This document shows, piece by piece, positions 41,450 to 58,479 of a stretch of 64,000 nucleotides of DNA; position 1 is the stretch's first letter, and each line of letters opens with the position of its first letter. Below the pieces are notes generated by a model, which worked only from the letters and a program-made list of their open reading frames with translations, was not told the origin of the DNA and searched no databases. The position numbers and the translations under genes were made by a program. The DNA is from Cynocephalus volans (lineage: Eukaryota; Chordata; Mammalia; Dermoptera; Cynocephalidae). The stretch spans positions 47,157,095-47,221,094 of the forward strand of contig NC_084464.1 of assembly GCF_027409185.1 (NCBI RefSeq), written 5' to 3'.

Positions 41450-42725
41450 CAACTTCCTTGCTGGGTCAAATAAGGCTACTCAGCATTACTAAGAAGAGTA
41501 TTTAGAATAGTCTACAAATAGTTTTATTTGTAACTTTCCCAAATTAGTAAAGAAATTTGGCATAATGACAAACATCACAAGATTAAATAATAGGGAAACA
41601 GAATCTAATGGCCATCATGACATCCTGTGTAGGTTTTTATTTCTTGGTTAGCCTCCTTAATATTCCAAAAACATGCACACATGCATGCACACACATACAG
41701 AATACACACAGAGTAAACCACTTACAAAGTGATCACGCCACGCACAGATGCTGTTTTAAGATGGATGTAGCAGTTTTTCTTAGAGATCTGGGGATCTGTG
41801 ATTTATCTATACATCTCTAAGTAAATGACTCAGAACTGACTTCAGAACAATAGATATAGGCTTTCCACATTATCACCTGCTCTTTCTTCTCCTTTCTTCC
41901 TGCCACTCTGTTCAAATCTCTTTCTACAGTCCACATAAAACTACAGAGCCATATGTACCCTGCCTCATTAAAAAACAGATCATCACTGGCAATTAAGAAT
42001 GTGTTAAGAGAAGCTAAACATACACAGAAAGTAGAATCACAGATAAATGTCTTTCTTTATACATTTTTAAATAGTTTAGAAACAGGAAATTTTAGATTCT
42101 CCAATCTGAATAAGATTCTACTCCAATTCGTCTTTTATTCTGAAAAATCCAACAGGCCTTTATAAGCATAGCTGTTGCAATACTCTTTCGATCAACTCAC
42201 TGCACATCACTTTGATAGTAGCCTGTGAAGAAAATCAGCTAAGGTTCCTTCCAACTCTAAAATTGTAAAAATCCAGATAAAAACAAGTCAGTTTTTTCAT
42301 TATGCTAGAATGTGAACAATCACAACTATTTAGATTCTAAACATAACTTACATTCACAGCCTCTTCAACAATGGAGGCCTGGTGAATAATAAATAAAATC
42401 ATGCCTTAAATTCCTGTTTGCCCAGTATTTTTTCATGAAAAATTACTTCCTTAAAATTTCTGTGCTAATTGATAAAAAAAAAAAAATCATACAACCTTTA
42501 CTTAGTAATACAACGCTATTTTCTAAAAAAGTCTCTTTGGACTTGAGTTTTAATTTGCCTGAAAAGGGAAAAAAAAGCCTAAAGCAATATCCTGAAAAAT
42601 CATACCACACAAAAATAGACATACTTCAGATCTGTGTTCCGAAGTGTATAATAAAAGAAGGTAATTTTATTACAGTTTGCCTAGAGAAAAGACACCAATA
42701 ATATTTGTACAAATCTGTTTCTTTA

Positions 42726-46205
<3,480 letters not shown>

Positions 46206-46324
46206 CTTTACAATAATCATTAGGATCTTCTTGCTCATCATCATCGGATCCCAGAATCTCCTCTTCCTGCTCTGGTAGATCACTCTCAGAGTGGGGGGCA
46301 GAGCCTCGATGCTGAGTTTCAGAT
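46206..46324 (-). CDS. SRPK1: SRPK1 exon 3 (residues 26-65)
   Basis: 119 bp. It starts with the last base of the K25 codon and ends with the first base of G65. It encodes the acidic N-terminal segment before the kinase domain, including PHSESDLPEQEEEILGSDDD and DPNDYCK. The acceptor is ATTTTTAG and the donor AAAG/GTAAG. This is the most 5' exon I can find. The preceding basic segment (ARKKRTKAKKDK type) is absent from the remaining 17.7 kb, so intron 2 runs past the window. Confidence 0.96.
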
Positions 46325-47289
46325 CTAAAAATAGCACAAATATGCTCATTCCATGTGGAAAGAAAAAAATTCACACGGACAGAAAAACATAGGACTTTAA
46401 GAAAATGTCGTTATCAAATCCTCCCCCTCCCCACCCCCAATAAACCTTCAGGTAATATAAACAGAGTATTATCAAGTGGCGGCCTGGGAAAACATTATTT
46501 ACAGCTTTACCTCATGTAGGAAAATATTACTCTTTAAAAAGTCAGTACATGATAATTACATAAAACCTAGAAAATATATAAAAGTACAAAGGGCTTTTTA
46601 CTTGAATCTCAATATCCAAACATAACTACTGATAAAACTACTGAATTTTCTTCCAAGATTTTGTTGTATATTTAGAAAAACACTTATCTATAATCACATA
46701 CTATACAAACATTTTTTATCCTACTTTTCCTTTTATAAACTTTTTTCCCCTCATTTTTATGAAATCTCTTAAATCTTAACCTGTCTCCTTTAGAAGTATT
46801 ACCACTTACTTTGACACATTCTGCTCAGCTAGACATTTAACTTGTTTCTAATTTTTCACTATTAAAAATAAAACTGTTGAGAATTTTTACATAATCTTTA
46901 TTCTGTATTCAGAATTATTTCCCTAAAGTTAAACTACCAGATAGGGGTTGAAACATTCCCCCTACTTTCAAAAATAACACGTCAAATGTAGAAAGTATGG
47001 AGAACACTTTTTTTAAGAAACTCCTAATCTGAACAACTATTAACATTTTGGTATGTTTCCTTTCCAGTTTGTGGCCATGAATGCTTTTAAGAATTGTTAT
47101 GTACTATGACCGTTTTCCAAAAGGGTGCACAGAGTTACATCCCCACCAGTCATTTACTACTGGGATTCTGGTATTTAAGTACTATCAAGTTCAAACAACT
47201 TAGTTTATTTGATAGGTGAAAATGATATCTCATTATAACGCATTAAACAATTTTATTGATTCCTTTGTCTATCAATTAGTTATATCACA

Positions 47290-47365
47290 ATTTTTGTGCA
47301 CTGCAAAGTTCAGGAGGCAGAATGACCTGGATTTGCACTTAGGCTCTGACACTTACTGGTTGTTG
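47290..47365 (+). repeat. MIR fragment
   Basis: AGGAGGCAGAATGACCTGGA followed by CTCTGACACTTACTGGTTG: a short MIR central portion. Confidence 0.5.
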
Positions 47366-50300
47366 GCCTATAGAGTTTTAAGCAAAAAAAAAAAAGCAGG
47401 GTACACAGAATTCCTTTCAAAAGATATAGAAAAAGGAATTTTGATTCCTATTTTTCAATATTTATTTACTTTTTCGTCAACCTTTTTCACCAGACTGTTT
47501 TTTCAAAAGATTCAATTTAGCCAAAAAAAAATTTTAATAGCAAAACCAGTTACGTGGTATTACTGAGCTACTGAGACAAAAAATACCTTGGTGAATGTGG
47601 CTAACGATTTAGGTTTAGATTTTAGGTGGCCATTCCAACCTTCCTCAATTCTTGGTATGTTTTTGTCCCCTAGGGCACAGAAAAGTAGTTATAAAACTAT
47701 ATGATTCAATGTTCATTTTTAGTGAAAACATGTCTTTGGTAAATTTATTTAGTAATGAATTAGCCTACTTTCCTAAGTGGAAATAATAAGTCTGAATGAA
47801 CAACATTCTTAAATTTGAGATTAATATGAAGTTCTAAAACATATTCTTGGATTCAAACTTAATGAAAGTAAATGTTGTTGCCTTTTACAATTTTGACAAT
47901 GCTGGAATGTAAGAATTCCGCATGTATCACGGGAATAGTAATATTAAAAAATTATTTTTTAAAGACTTAAACCATTTTTGGAAGCAAATATTTTTTGTGA
48001 AGAATTGTTTTTACTTATAAACCTGAACACTGTAAGTATCATTCCCAGTTAAAAGATTCAAGCTGAATTATAAATTGCAGATCACAAGTGAAATGCCAAG
48101 TCTCCACTCTGACGTATGTTGGGACAGAGAAAAATCTCTTTTTATTCTAAACTGATTGTCTAAATATTTGATTACTTCAATATTTATTCTGAATAGATTA
48201 TCTAAGGGGAAAAACCCTACTTTTTGACTTTTAAATTTCATTTAAAATATATACTTACTGCCTTAAGTGTGTATATTGCTTTTGTCTACATCACTGTTTA
48301 ATCATTTCTCTCCTATGTTGGATGTCCTGTTTCCTAAAGCTGATTGATTTACTGATTTGCAGAGTGCACATTTATCAGTAACTTCTGGAGAATGGGTACA
48401 TGGAGGTACATTTATTAAGACCTCTTAAATCTTTATCCTCATCACTGCCAGTCTGGGTACAAAATACACCACTCTGTTGCCTTCTAGCTTCCAGTGCTGC
48501 TGCTGATAAGCCCGATGAATGCCTTCTGATTCCTGAGCCTTGAAATAGGGTTTGTTTTTTTCTCTCTGGAAGGTGTTTTTTTTTTTTTAAAGGATCTTTT
48601 CTTTTAGCCCCATGTTATGAAATTTCCTGAATGTTTTTTAAAAAATCTATCTTGCTAAGTACTTTGTATGCCCTCGCAAATTAGAGCTACATTCAGTTTG
48701 GGAAATTTTCCTATTTTTCACTGAAAATTTAATCCCGTTTGTGCTGTCTATGCTCTCTGCAACTATCATTTCAGATAGTGAACCCTCCAGCACACTCCTT
48801 TTAAATTACTAAAGTATTGTTAATTTCTGAAAAAAAAAATTTTTTTTGTTCTTGAACGTTCCTTTTTTTTTACAGACTCCTATGTTGCTTCACAATGATG
48901 TATTGTCTCCTTTTTACCTTAAGGATATGATTTATACTTAGTTTCCTTCTGATCCTTGCAACAAGATACCTCGGCTTTCTCAAACTGCCCATGCTTTTCC
49001 CTAATACCTCACTTTCACACAATGACATCCTTTAAAGGAACATATCTCTCTGTCACACAAAGACAAAACTAAAACAAAAGATAACAGAAATTTTGAGGAA
49101 ACATAGTTACTATTAGATCCTCAGAGGATGGTAAGATGATGTAGTTAAGAATTGAAGAGCACTGTAACTTTGATGAGTGTTAAAAGAAAGGACTTAGTAT
49201 AAAAAATCTGATGAAATCCTACAGTAAGAATTTTTTGTAAATAAGACCATTTATTACTCCTAGAACAAAAAAGGAGAGTTCTAAAATAGTTTCGGTTTGT
49301 GCTTTTAAATTCTTCTTATCTATGTTATGTGTCAAGCATTTGCTATTCACGTTCAAAAGAAAAAACAATGCCAGCACTTTAAAGTTCTCAAAGCATATAA
49401 AATTTAACTCAGTACATCCATAAAATCTCTAAAAGAGATTTGAAACTGAAATGGACAACAGATGAAATCTGGGAGGAAGGCAGAAACAAGAAGAAAAACT
49501 TGCCAGTTTTGCTTTGCTTATATTTTTTAGCTAAATTTGACACAGAAATGAGCAAGTATGAACATAGAGATGATAAATACAAATTAGAAGTGTTTCTTAT
49601 TTCTTTCGATTCTTTCAACTCAGACTTCATTTCTGGTAAAACCCTCATTCATAACCACCCTTTAACCCAATCACCAATCAACCATCACCCAAATAAATGG
49701 TAAAACCAAGAATCAAACATGAAGTTAATGAGAACCTTTTGTGTGCAAATGCTATATATTCATAATCACCATGAAGTATATATTTTTGAGTTTTTACTTA
49801 AATGTATCATAAATTTAGATATTTAAATTAGCTATGCGAGCTACTTCCTCCCATTTTTTAATAAAGTCTATTAGTGACCCTCTAAATTGGTTTATAACCT
49901 ACTAGTGGCTTGGGTTTGAAAAAACTCTATGCAGGAACTTGTAACGGTGCCTTGGCAAGACACTGTGATGTCACACAGCATCTAGATTTCTACATCCTTT
50001 AGTTGAGCAGAAAATAAACAAATATGAAAGCCAAAAAAAAAAAAAAAAAAGGCCATCACATTATTGTTCGTGTAAAATAAATGATTATGGTGTATTCTAA
50101 AGAAAAGGTACTACCATGGAAAACTCTCTAAGTCACACCATATTAAAATGAAAAAGACAAGTAGCTGAATAATATATACAGTATGATTCTTTTATCATTT
50201 TCCAAAAAAACACATGTATATAGGTGCATATAGCTGTATATAAACACACTGAAAGGGGATTTGAAGGATACAAACAACTGTCAACACAGTTTCTCTCTTG

Positions 50301-52206
50301 GAAAGAATGAAGTGTAAGGATGTGGGGGAATATAAAGGAAGTTTTCACATTTTGTTCTGTATGACACAATTCTGAACTGTTGGAATCTTTTCCAATGAGA
50401 ACTACTCATGAAACAATCATATCATTTAAAAAACAGACAATAAAATTTTAAAACTGCAGCTCATTGTTAGTTGGTAAGAGTGCAGGGAGACTGGGCTGCT
50501 ACCAGGTATTATTTCCTCTCAGGAATTGTCCCTTGACAACTTGCCAAGGCTGTCAACTACACGGCTCTACACGCTCCACTTTCAACAGGGATGAACACAT
50601 GATCCAACCAGATCAACTAGACACCTTCTAGGGAGAAATGATAAATGTTGGGAGAAGCTCTATTTCTGAAATTTTAAGCAACAACGACAAAAGAGGTGCC
50701 AGAGGCAATGATTGCTGCCAAGAAGGGAGAGAGAATGTCTGAGAATGAAGTCAAAATACAGGAAAATAAAGCTAAGACATTCATTGGCTAGGGGTGGAAA
50801 AAGACAAGCAAATCTACAGATGCATTCAGTGCCCAGCATCATGAACAACTCCCTACCTAGCAACTCCTGGATATAGCCTGAGTTTGAATTTGCTTACTTA
50901 AAACAGGAAGCATCATAAATAAGACATATACGTAATTTGGCAATAATCTCAACAATTCTGAACATTTCACTTCTAAATATTCACCTTAAAAATTAAGATA
51001 ACTATATTTTATACCAATTTTATTATTATATGTCAATTTTCTGGTTTTGATATTGAACCATAGCTACACAAGAAGTAACCATCAGGGGAAATTGGATGAA
51101 GAGTACCTGGTACCTCCCTGTACTATCTTTGCAACTTCCTGCAAATCTTTAATTATTTCAAAATAAATTTTCTCAAATTGTGGAAAAAATTAAGATATGC
51201 ACAAAGATTTCGATACAATGATAGTCAACACATCATTTACTACAGCCAAAAGCTAAAAACAAAAACTATAAAGTGATGGATTGCCCAAATGCATTTATAT
51301 CATCTCCCTGCTCAAAGCCAATAAAAACTAAAAGAAAGGAATAAAGATATAAATCCACAAGGATGTAGAGACAGGAACAGCAAAGTTCTGGCAACCTAGA
51401 AAAAAAGGGTGAAGTGAGCTGAAGTGAATGGAAGAGGGAGACAGCCAACCTGAGTTGCCTGACAAAACCCTGGCTATACAGGTATGATGGAATGCAGGTG
51501 TGAGAAGGGGGAGGGTAAAAAGGGAGATTAACTGCAGGTTTGTATAATAAAGCTGTCTCTTTACACCGTACAGCACACAGGCTGGCATTTATCCTTTAGG
51601 GGAAGAAAAAGGAGGTCTTTCTCTAAAGAAAATGAACAAAACTGGAAAGAACCAAAGGCTGTTAGTGTAGATGATAGCACTCCAGAGTAAAGTTTTCCAG
51701 ATTCTGGCATTTAGTGGGACCATGCATCACAAACAGCTCCCTATTTACTGTAAAGAAAAAACCTTGCTAGGGACATAGAGATTTCAATCAGGTCTCCAAT
51801 GCCTCATCCATAAATACGAAAAAGTGACTAAGGATCACTAAATGTTTGATAGCAGCTTCAAACCCCAAACATAGAGACCAAGATAAACCATTGGAAAACT
51901 GACCTTAGTGGAGAGAGATGCATTCAGGAAAAAGACAAATCTTAAAACTAGTCAATATGAACAGAGGGATCTTAAATGATGCTGACTTTGAAACAATAAG
52001 GTGCTCTAAAATGAGTAATTAAAGTGAGAAAGAAGTTTCAGAAAATAAAGTCGCTCTATAATCAAGGAAATAAAATAAACTGAAACCATTTTTACCTAAT
52101 ATATTGACAAGAATTAAAGATAACGGTATCAAAAAATGCTAACAAAATTAAGTGTTAGTAAATGCTCAGACCCACAGCATATGAGTAACTGTTGCTGGTT
52201 TAACAT

Positions 52207-52583
52207 TGTTGGGAAAATACAGAAAAATGGTCAGGGCCCCTCAGATGTTCAGAATCTTGCCAAGCATTTGATGTAAATGTGCATGTTTGCCCAGGTGTTC
52301 CTTGGTTGTCTAATGTAATTGCGCATGTGCCCCCAGGTGTCCTGGGTTATGACTTAAGTATAAAGGCTGAGTGGCTCTGATACACGGTGCTTCTCGGGAC
52401 ACTCTGGGAGGCCTCTAGAGTAGCTAGCTGCTGCTAGCTCTGAATAAAGCCTATTAATTTCTTTATCCACAGCTCCCAGGACCTTTTCCTATTACCTAGT
52501 TTGCAGACCTGCATGTGAAGGGTTTGTAACCCAGTCTGTACAACGGGCTCAAGGGGTCTGTGAGCCCTAGCTCTAGCTTTACA
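52207..52583 (+). mobile_element. solo LTR of an endogenous retrovirus
   Basis: About 377 bp beginning TGTTGGG and ending TTTACA. It has a TATA-like TAAGTATAAAGGCTGAG, a GAATAAAGCC poly(A) signal about 95 bp downstream and a CT/GT-rich U5-like end. Flanks AACAT and AATAT match at four of five bases, consistent with an old target-site duplication. No internal viral sequence adjoins it. It is oriented antisense to SRPK1. Confidence 0.7.
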
Positions 52584-53029
52584 AATATTATGAGAGCATT
52601 TTGCAGTTAACATTAAAAGGTAGTACGTATATTCAATGTGTATAACATTTCACCAGAAATTCTACTACTAGAAACCTATCCCACAGAAGCATTTCATAAC
52701 AGCAAAATATTAAAAAATATGAGTTCAAGAATATTCATTTTAGTTCTATTAGTAATGCTGTAAAATTGGAGATAACTTAAATTTCACTATTTTTATAAGT
52801 TATACCAAAATAAACATCATAAAGATCGAGGAAGATTTTCATGAAACACGATAAAAAAACATGTCAGGGTAAGGTTTATATCATTTTTATAGGAAGAAAC
52901 TATATAAACACCCCATATACTAATGTGGATATGCTTTTATTATCTATACAGAAAGTAAAAATACCTGTTAACCAACCTATGGTGGTTTCTCAAGGGAGTA
53001 GCGATGAGGGTTGAATATTAAAAAAAATC

Positions 53030-53945
53030 TTCATATACTTTTCTGTATTTTATGAAAACCTCTATTCTTCAAAAGATATCCTTGAGATAAAGAAAAGGCA
53101 AACCAATACATATACCTGACAAAGGAATTATATCCAGAATATAAAAAGAACTTTTGTAACTTAATAACAAGAAAAACAATCCAGTAAAAAAATAAGCAAA
53201 AGATTTAGACACCTCAGTGAAGAAGATACAAAAGTAGCCAGTAAACACTCCAAGAACTTAGTCATCATGGAAAAAGAATTTAAAGAGAAAAAATCAAATG
53301 TAGATGAACTGGAATTCTCATACACTGTTGATAGTAACATTAAATGTTACAGTTACCTAGGAAAACAGTTTGGCAGTTTCATATAAAATTAAACACATCT
53401 TAACCATATTCCAGCAATTCCAATCCTAGAGATATGAAAGGGTATGTCCATTCAAAGATTTGTACGTGAATTCATGGAAACTTTATTCATAACAGCCCCA
53501 AACAGAAAATAACACAATTGTCCATCAATGGAGAAGAGAGAAACAAATGGTGGTATATTCATGCAATGTATTACTTTTCAGCAATAAAAAGGAACAAACT
53601 AATAACATATGTAACAAAGACAGGTGAATCTCAAACACTGTGCTGAGCAAAAGAAGCTAGACACTGAAGACTACGTACTGTATAGTTTCATTTATATGAA
53701 GTTGTTGAATAGCCAAACTAATCTACAGTGACAGAGAGAAAACTGGTAGTTGTCTATGGCCAGGATAAGCAGAGGAAGACTGAATGCAAAGGGACACACA
53801 TATTGGAAGTCCCTGGGGTGATGAACATGTTCTGCCTTGACTGGGACACTGGTTACGTGGATGCACACATTTGAAAAAATATATTGAACTGTACCCTTAA
53901 AATAAGTTCATTTTATTATTTGTAAATTTTGCCTCGATAGAATTG
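53030..53945 (+). mobile_element. LINE-1 3' fragment
   Basis: L1 ORF2 3' text (TACACTGTTGATAGTAACAT, CATGGAAACTTTATTCATAA, AGAAGCTAGACACTGAAGAC) and a 3' UTR ending GAACTGTACCCTTAAAATAA. Diverged and broken. Confidence 0.85.
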
Positions 53946-54440
53946 AGGCCTTATTTTAAAATAAGGCACAGTATTCCCTCCTTCTTCCCCTAGTAGAAAT
54001 TAAAGCTATCCCTGGATTCATCCAAAGGCCAAGAACTAAAGGATTTTCCTTGCTCATAAAGAGTTCTTACCCTCTAAGCCAATGGAAGCAAACCAATAGT
54101 TCTTCATAAGGAAGGTCTTGGAGTGGAGCCAAGGACTGTAAGAAAGAAGTGATAATGGCAGCAAATCTGGGGACAAGCACTTAGTTTGCAAAGAGCCCCC
54201 AAGAAAGCACAAAGAATGAGACGCTAACTACAAGACCAGTAAGAGCAAAAATAGAGGTCACCTTAAGACCCTACAAAATGCACACCTTCAATACATTGCA
54301 GAACAATTCTTCATAGTCTTGTTTGGAAAAATTCATAACTTTGAAATTCTGCTGAATTTCTACAACTTCAGGGATTCCTTTTAATAAAAACTACTTGAAA
54401 AACTTTCTGTACCTACTAATTTTTAAAAATCTAAAATTTA

Positions 54441-54568
54441 GGGCCGAGCCGGTGGCGCACTCGGGAGAGTACGGCGCTGGGAGTGCGGCGACGCTCCCAC
54501 TGCGTGTTCGGATCCTATATAGGAATGGCCGGTGCACTCACTGGCTGAGTGCCGGTCACGAAAAAGAC

Positions 54569-54594
<26 letters not shown>
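54441..54594 (+). repeat. GC-rich tRNA-Ile-derived SINE, very young, plus orientation
   Basis: GGGCCGAGCCGGTGGCGCAC, TCGGGAGAGTACGGCGCTGG, CGGATCCTATATAGGAATGG, CCGGTGCACTCACTGGCTGA, CACGAAAAAGAC and about 30 uninterrupted A. A 17-bp duplication AAAAATCTAAAATTTAG lies at 54425-54441 and 54592-54608. The long pure A-tail and identical duplication point to recent insertion. Confidence 0.92.
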
Positions 54595-54599
<5 letters not shown>

Positions 54600-55390
54600 A
54601 AAATTTAGTACAGTGACTTTTGGTCACTTCAAATCCCCCTGTGTTCTCAGATGAATTTAAGTAGCAACATTTCAAAGAAACTGATGTATATCTGGATTTT
54701 AAAGGTAAACTAAGCTTTACTACATTAGTTAACTACAATGGATTTTTCCATTTAACTTTACCTCCAGATTGAATAAAAAGACTGATGTTATCAGAGCATT
54801 TTAGTTCTTTAGAATGCTTATTAATTTATTTTTGAATAGGAAAAATGTATACAACAAAAACATCAAACCAGTACCAAAAGACATTCTGGCAGAGACTGTT
54901 ATACCACTCTCTATTCTTCCTTTCTTCCACAAAGTGTTTTAAAGCTGGGCACATGGAATACCAGAGAGACCACATTTCCCAGTCTCTCTTGTAGCTATTT
55001 ATGGCCTTATGATTAATAAAAGGGAAACCCTCAAGAAACAACTGGCACTCAAGGTACCTTTTTCTTCTCATACCTGGAACATAGATGCTACCTTGGCCCC
55101 AGAGGACAAAGGCCACAATCTAGGATAGCAAGAGACATGGGCTAAAAAGAGCCTGAGTCCTTGATAATTCATGGAGCAGAGTCACTATAAACAGCTAAGG
55201 ATATACTCCCAGAATTTTACATTGGGAAGAAATAAACTTCTGGCTTGTTTAAGTCACTTATTACCTTGGGTTTTTTGTTATTCACTGTAAAAATTAAGTC
55301 CTTCTCTCACCCCAGTTTACCAGTCTACCATTTTCCCTTCCCCAGAGGGACCATACATAAGCCAGTTTCTTCTATGTCATTTTATACAAG

Positions 55391-55391
55391 A

Positions 55392-55423
<32 letters not shown>

Positions 55424-55425
55424 AT
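55391..55425. repeat. (TA)n(TG)n microsatellite
   Basis: Alternating AT then GT repeats, about 35 bp, followed by TATACATA. Confidence 0.9.
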
Positions 55426-55735
55426 ACATACTTATTTTTTTTAACAATACTTAGCAACAATACAATGTTCAAGGCATACCTTTTTTCATTTATTAACATT
55501 TTGGAAATCATTCCTTAAGTACTGCTTCATTCTTAACAGAGATGGAAGTGGGATGTACCTTAATTTTTAAAAATAGTTCACTCTGTGGACACCTCCTTCC
55601 AATGTCACAAACTACTACTAATATACCTTGTACTTATATATATTATCAGCACATGTGCATGTATATCATTGTAAAAAATTTCTAGAAGACAAAATATCAG
55701 GTCAAAGGGATGTACAATTTACTTTTTGATACATA

Positions 55736-55816
55736 CGAGGGTACTTCAAGAAGTTCATGGAAAAATAGAGTCGAAGATAATACAAATCTTTCCATGAACT
55801 TTTTGAAGTGCCCTCA
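55736..55816. mobile_element. mariner-like MITE copy 3, best preserved
   Basis: 81 bp with about 28-bp terminal inverted repeats (CGAGGGTACTTCAAGAAGTT; right end read inward TGAGGGCACTTCAAAAAGTT) flanked by TA on each side, the Tc1/mariner target duplication. No coding capacity. Confidence 0.88.
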
Positions 55817-56569
55817 TACTGCTAAAATTTATACTCCCATTAGCAATGTATGACCACTTCCTTTTCAATACCATATATTATTAACTTCTGGATCTTTGCT
55901 AATATGATGGGGAAATACAGAATCTGAAAGGATGGTCTATGCCCCATAATTCAAGGTGATCACAATGGTAATCGTGTTAAGTGAAAAAAAGCTGGTTAAA
56001 GTAGGGAATCACAGAAAATTATATACACCTTAAATATTTATTATAACCTAAAACATGTAAGTGAAAATGACATTTCTTTGCATATGAGTATATTGATTCA
56101 TGTTCCTAGTCACCTTTCTTGCATTAATCACACCCATGCTATATATATCAACTATAATTTCCAACTGGGGTTTCTTTTAAGTAAGAACTTGAAAATATCT
56201 GGAAATCCACAAAAAAGAATGAAGACCTCTACACCTAACTGTATATTAAACAAACACCGGAAAAAAAAAAAAATCAACTAATTTTGGACACAGTTCTCCA
56301 ACTGTGCATGCTTAAGTGGAATATATCCTGAGGACTTAAAAAAGTACAAAGAAATCTTGAACTCAGTAGATTTGGTGTTGATATTAGTGTGTAATCTTGA
56401 AACTATTTTGTGTATACTACACAGGAGAAAAAGGATAAATATATAGACATCACTGAGAACCAGAAAGGGATTATATGTGCAAATGCAGAATGGGGGAAAG
56501 TGAAGAAAACCTGTAGTATATCTCAATTGGAAATATCATGAACTACACATATATATTTAAAAACACATA

Positions 56570-56850
56570 TTTTTTCCAGCTGTGTCCCCTAGGCCAGCTG
56601 AAAGGGCCTAGAAGCAATGGAACACTTCTAGCAATGAGCAGAACTAGCACCCAGATCTTGGTTTCCAATTATTATTCCTCCCTAAAAAGCAACAGGGAGG
56701 TTCTTTGGAGAAATGGGTGATTACAGTCTGGGGCAGGGAAAGCCTGGTATATCTCCTTGAAAAGAAGCTAAGAAGAGTTCAAAGCCTAAAGAGACAGAAC
56801 CAAATTTAAGACTTGAACACTGACTAAATTCTGGATCCCTCTCCCCCCTC
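56570..56850. repeat. old unclassified repeat, copy 1
   Basis: Resembles 61560-61720: both have CC(C/A)A(A/G)ATCTTGGTTTC, then CTCC(C/T)TAAAA, a GGTTCT...GGAGAAATG core and GTGATTCCAG/GTGATTACAG. Family not assigned. Confidence 0.45.
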
Positions 56851-56999
56851 CCCAAAAGACATATTTGAGACAATGGGAAAAATAAAAATACAGTTTTAAT
56901 ATTAGATGATACTGAATTAATATTCATTTTCTTATTGTGGTTATTAAAGAAAAGTAGCACTCTTAGGAGACATATGCTGAAATATGTAGTGTGATGTGT

Positions 57000-57470
57000 T
57001 ATAACCTCTGCAACTTTCAAATGGTTCAGCAACGATATTACTATATAGACAGCTTTATTCACAAAAGCCAAAATAAATAAATAAATAAATAAAAACAACC
57101 CAAATGATCATCAAAAGATTAATGGATAAACAAATTTTGGTATATCCACAAACTGGAGTACTACACAGCAACAAAAACAAAAAAGCTACTGATATACACG
57201 AAACATGAAACATCTCAAAATCATTATGCTGAGTGAAAGAAACCAAACACAAAGGAATAAATTTTGTGATTACATTTATATAAAATTTTAGAAAATATAA
57301 ACTAACTTGCAGTGTCAGAAAGGTGTAGGGAAGGATGTACTGCAAAGGAGCATTAGGAAACTTCCAGGAATATTTTGTACTTTGTGATGCTGGCTTTATG
57401 GATGCATACATTAATCAAAACTCATCAAATTGTATACTTTAAATGTATATACAGAGATAGAAGAAAATAT
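57000..57470 (+). mobile_element. LINE-1 3' fragment
   Basis: CAGCTTTATTCACAAAAGCC, TGGAGTACTACACAGCAACA, CATTATGCTGAGTGAAAGAA, then 3' UTR-like text with an A-rich (AAAT)n run inside (57072-57091). Confidence 0.8.
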
Positions 57471-57589
57471 GACAAAATGTCAGTAACTGCTAAATATAGA
57501 AGGAAATTATAGGTTGTCATACTATTTTTCTTCCCAACTTCTCTGTAGGTTTAAAAATTTTTTAAAAATAAGTTGAGTGGGGAATAAAC

Positions 57590-58180
57590 AATTCAGAGAT
57601 AAAAATGACCCCCAAACATATGAAAAATGTTCAAACTCATAATTAGAGAAATGTAAATTAAAATACTGAGATACCATTTCTCACCTATCAGACTGCCAAA
57701 AATTAATAACAAATTCTACTGGTGAATATGCAAGGAAATGAGAACTCTGATACACTGACTTGTGAGAATGCAAATAGTACAATCCTGATGGAAGGAAATT
57801 TGGCAACACTTAATATATAAATCTGATTGCTTTTCAACTCAGCAATCCCACTCCTGGGAATCTACCCTGAAAGATACACATCCAACAAACTGAAAATACA
57901 TTTGCTCAAGGGTATTCATTGCAGCAGTTTGTAATTGCAAAATGTTGAAAACAACCCAAATGCCCACACATGAGAGAGTGGTTGAGTAAACTGTGGTTCA
58001 GTCACACAACAAAGCACTGTGTAGCTGTAACAAAAAGAAAGACAAAGTTCTTTATAAACTTTGCAGTGATATCCAGGACATACCGATAAATGAAAAAGTC
58101 AAAGTGCAAAGGAGTATCTATAATATGCTATCCTTCATGTAAAAAACAGGAGGTTATATATTAAAAAATACATGTACCTG
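57590..58180 (+). mobile_element. LINE-1 ORF2 3' fragment, second copy
   Basis: GAGATACCATTTCTCACCTA, CAGCAATCCCACTCCTGGGA and TTGCAGCAGTTTGTAATTGC follow ORF2 order. Ends around a 14-bp tandem duplication (TGTACCTGCTCATT, 58171-58200). Confidence 0.75.
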
Positions 58181-58479
58181 CTCATTTGTACCTGCTCATT
58201 ACAGACAGAATAATCTGGAGACTAAATAATTGGTGAATAGGAAAGGGGTGGAAAAGGGGGGCGGGAACAGGACCCGGTAGCAGGCATGAGGATGAAGTGC
58301 ACTTCTAAGTGTATCTTTTGTAATCTCTTGACTCTTTAGAAACACAGTAATGTGTCCAATCTCCCAAAATAAACAAGCAAAACCAATCAGGATGCAAGAA
58401 TTCCCAAAATGGAATACAAACACTAACAAATGAATCTAACCTTATGCCACATGAACATCACACTTTCAGGACAGGTTGA

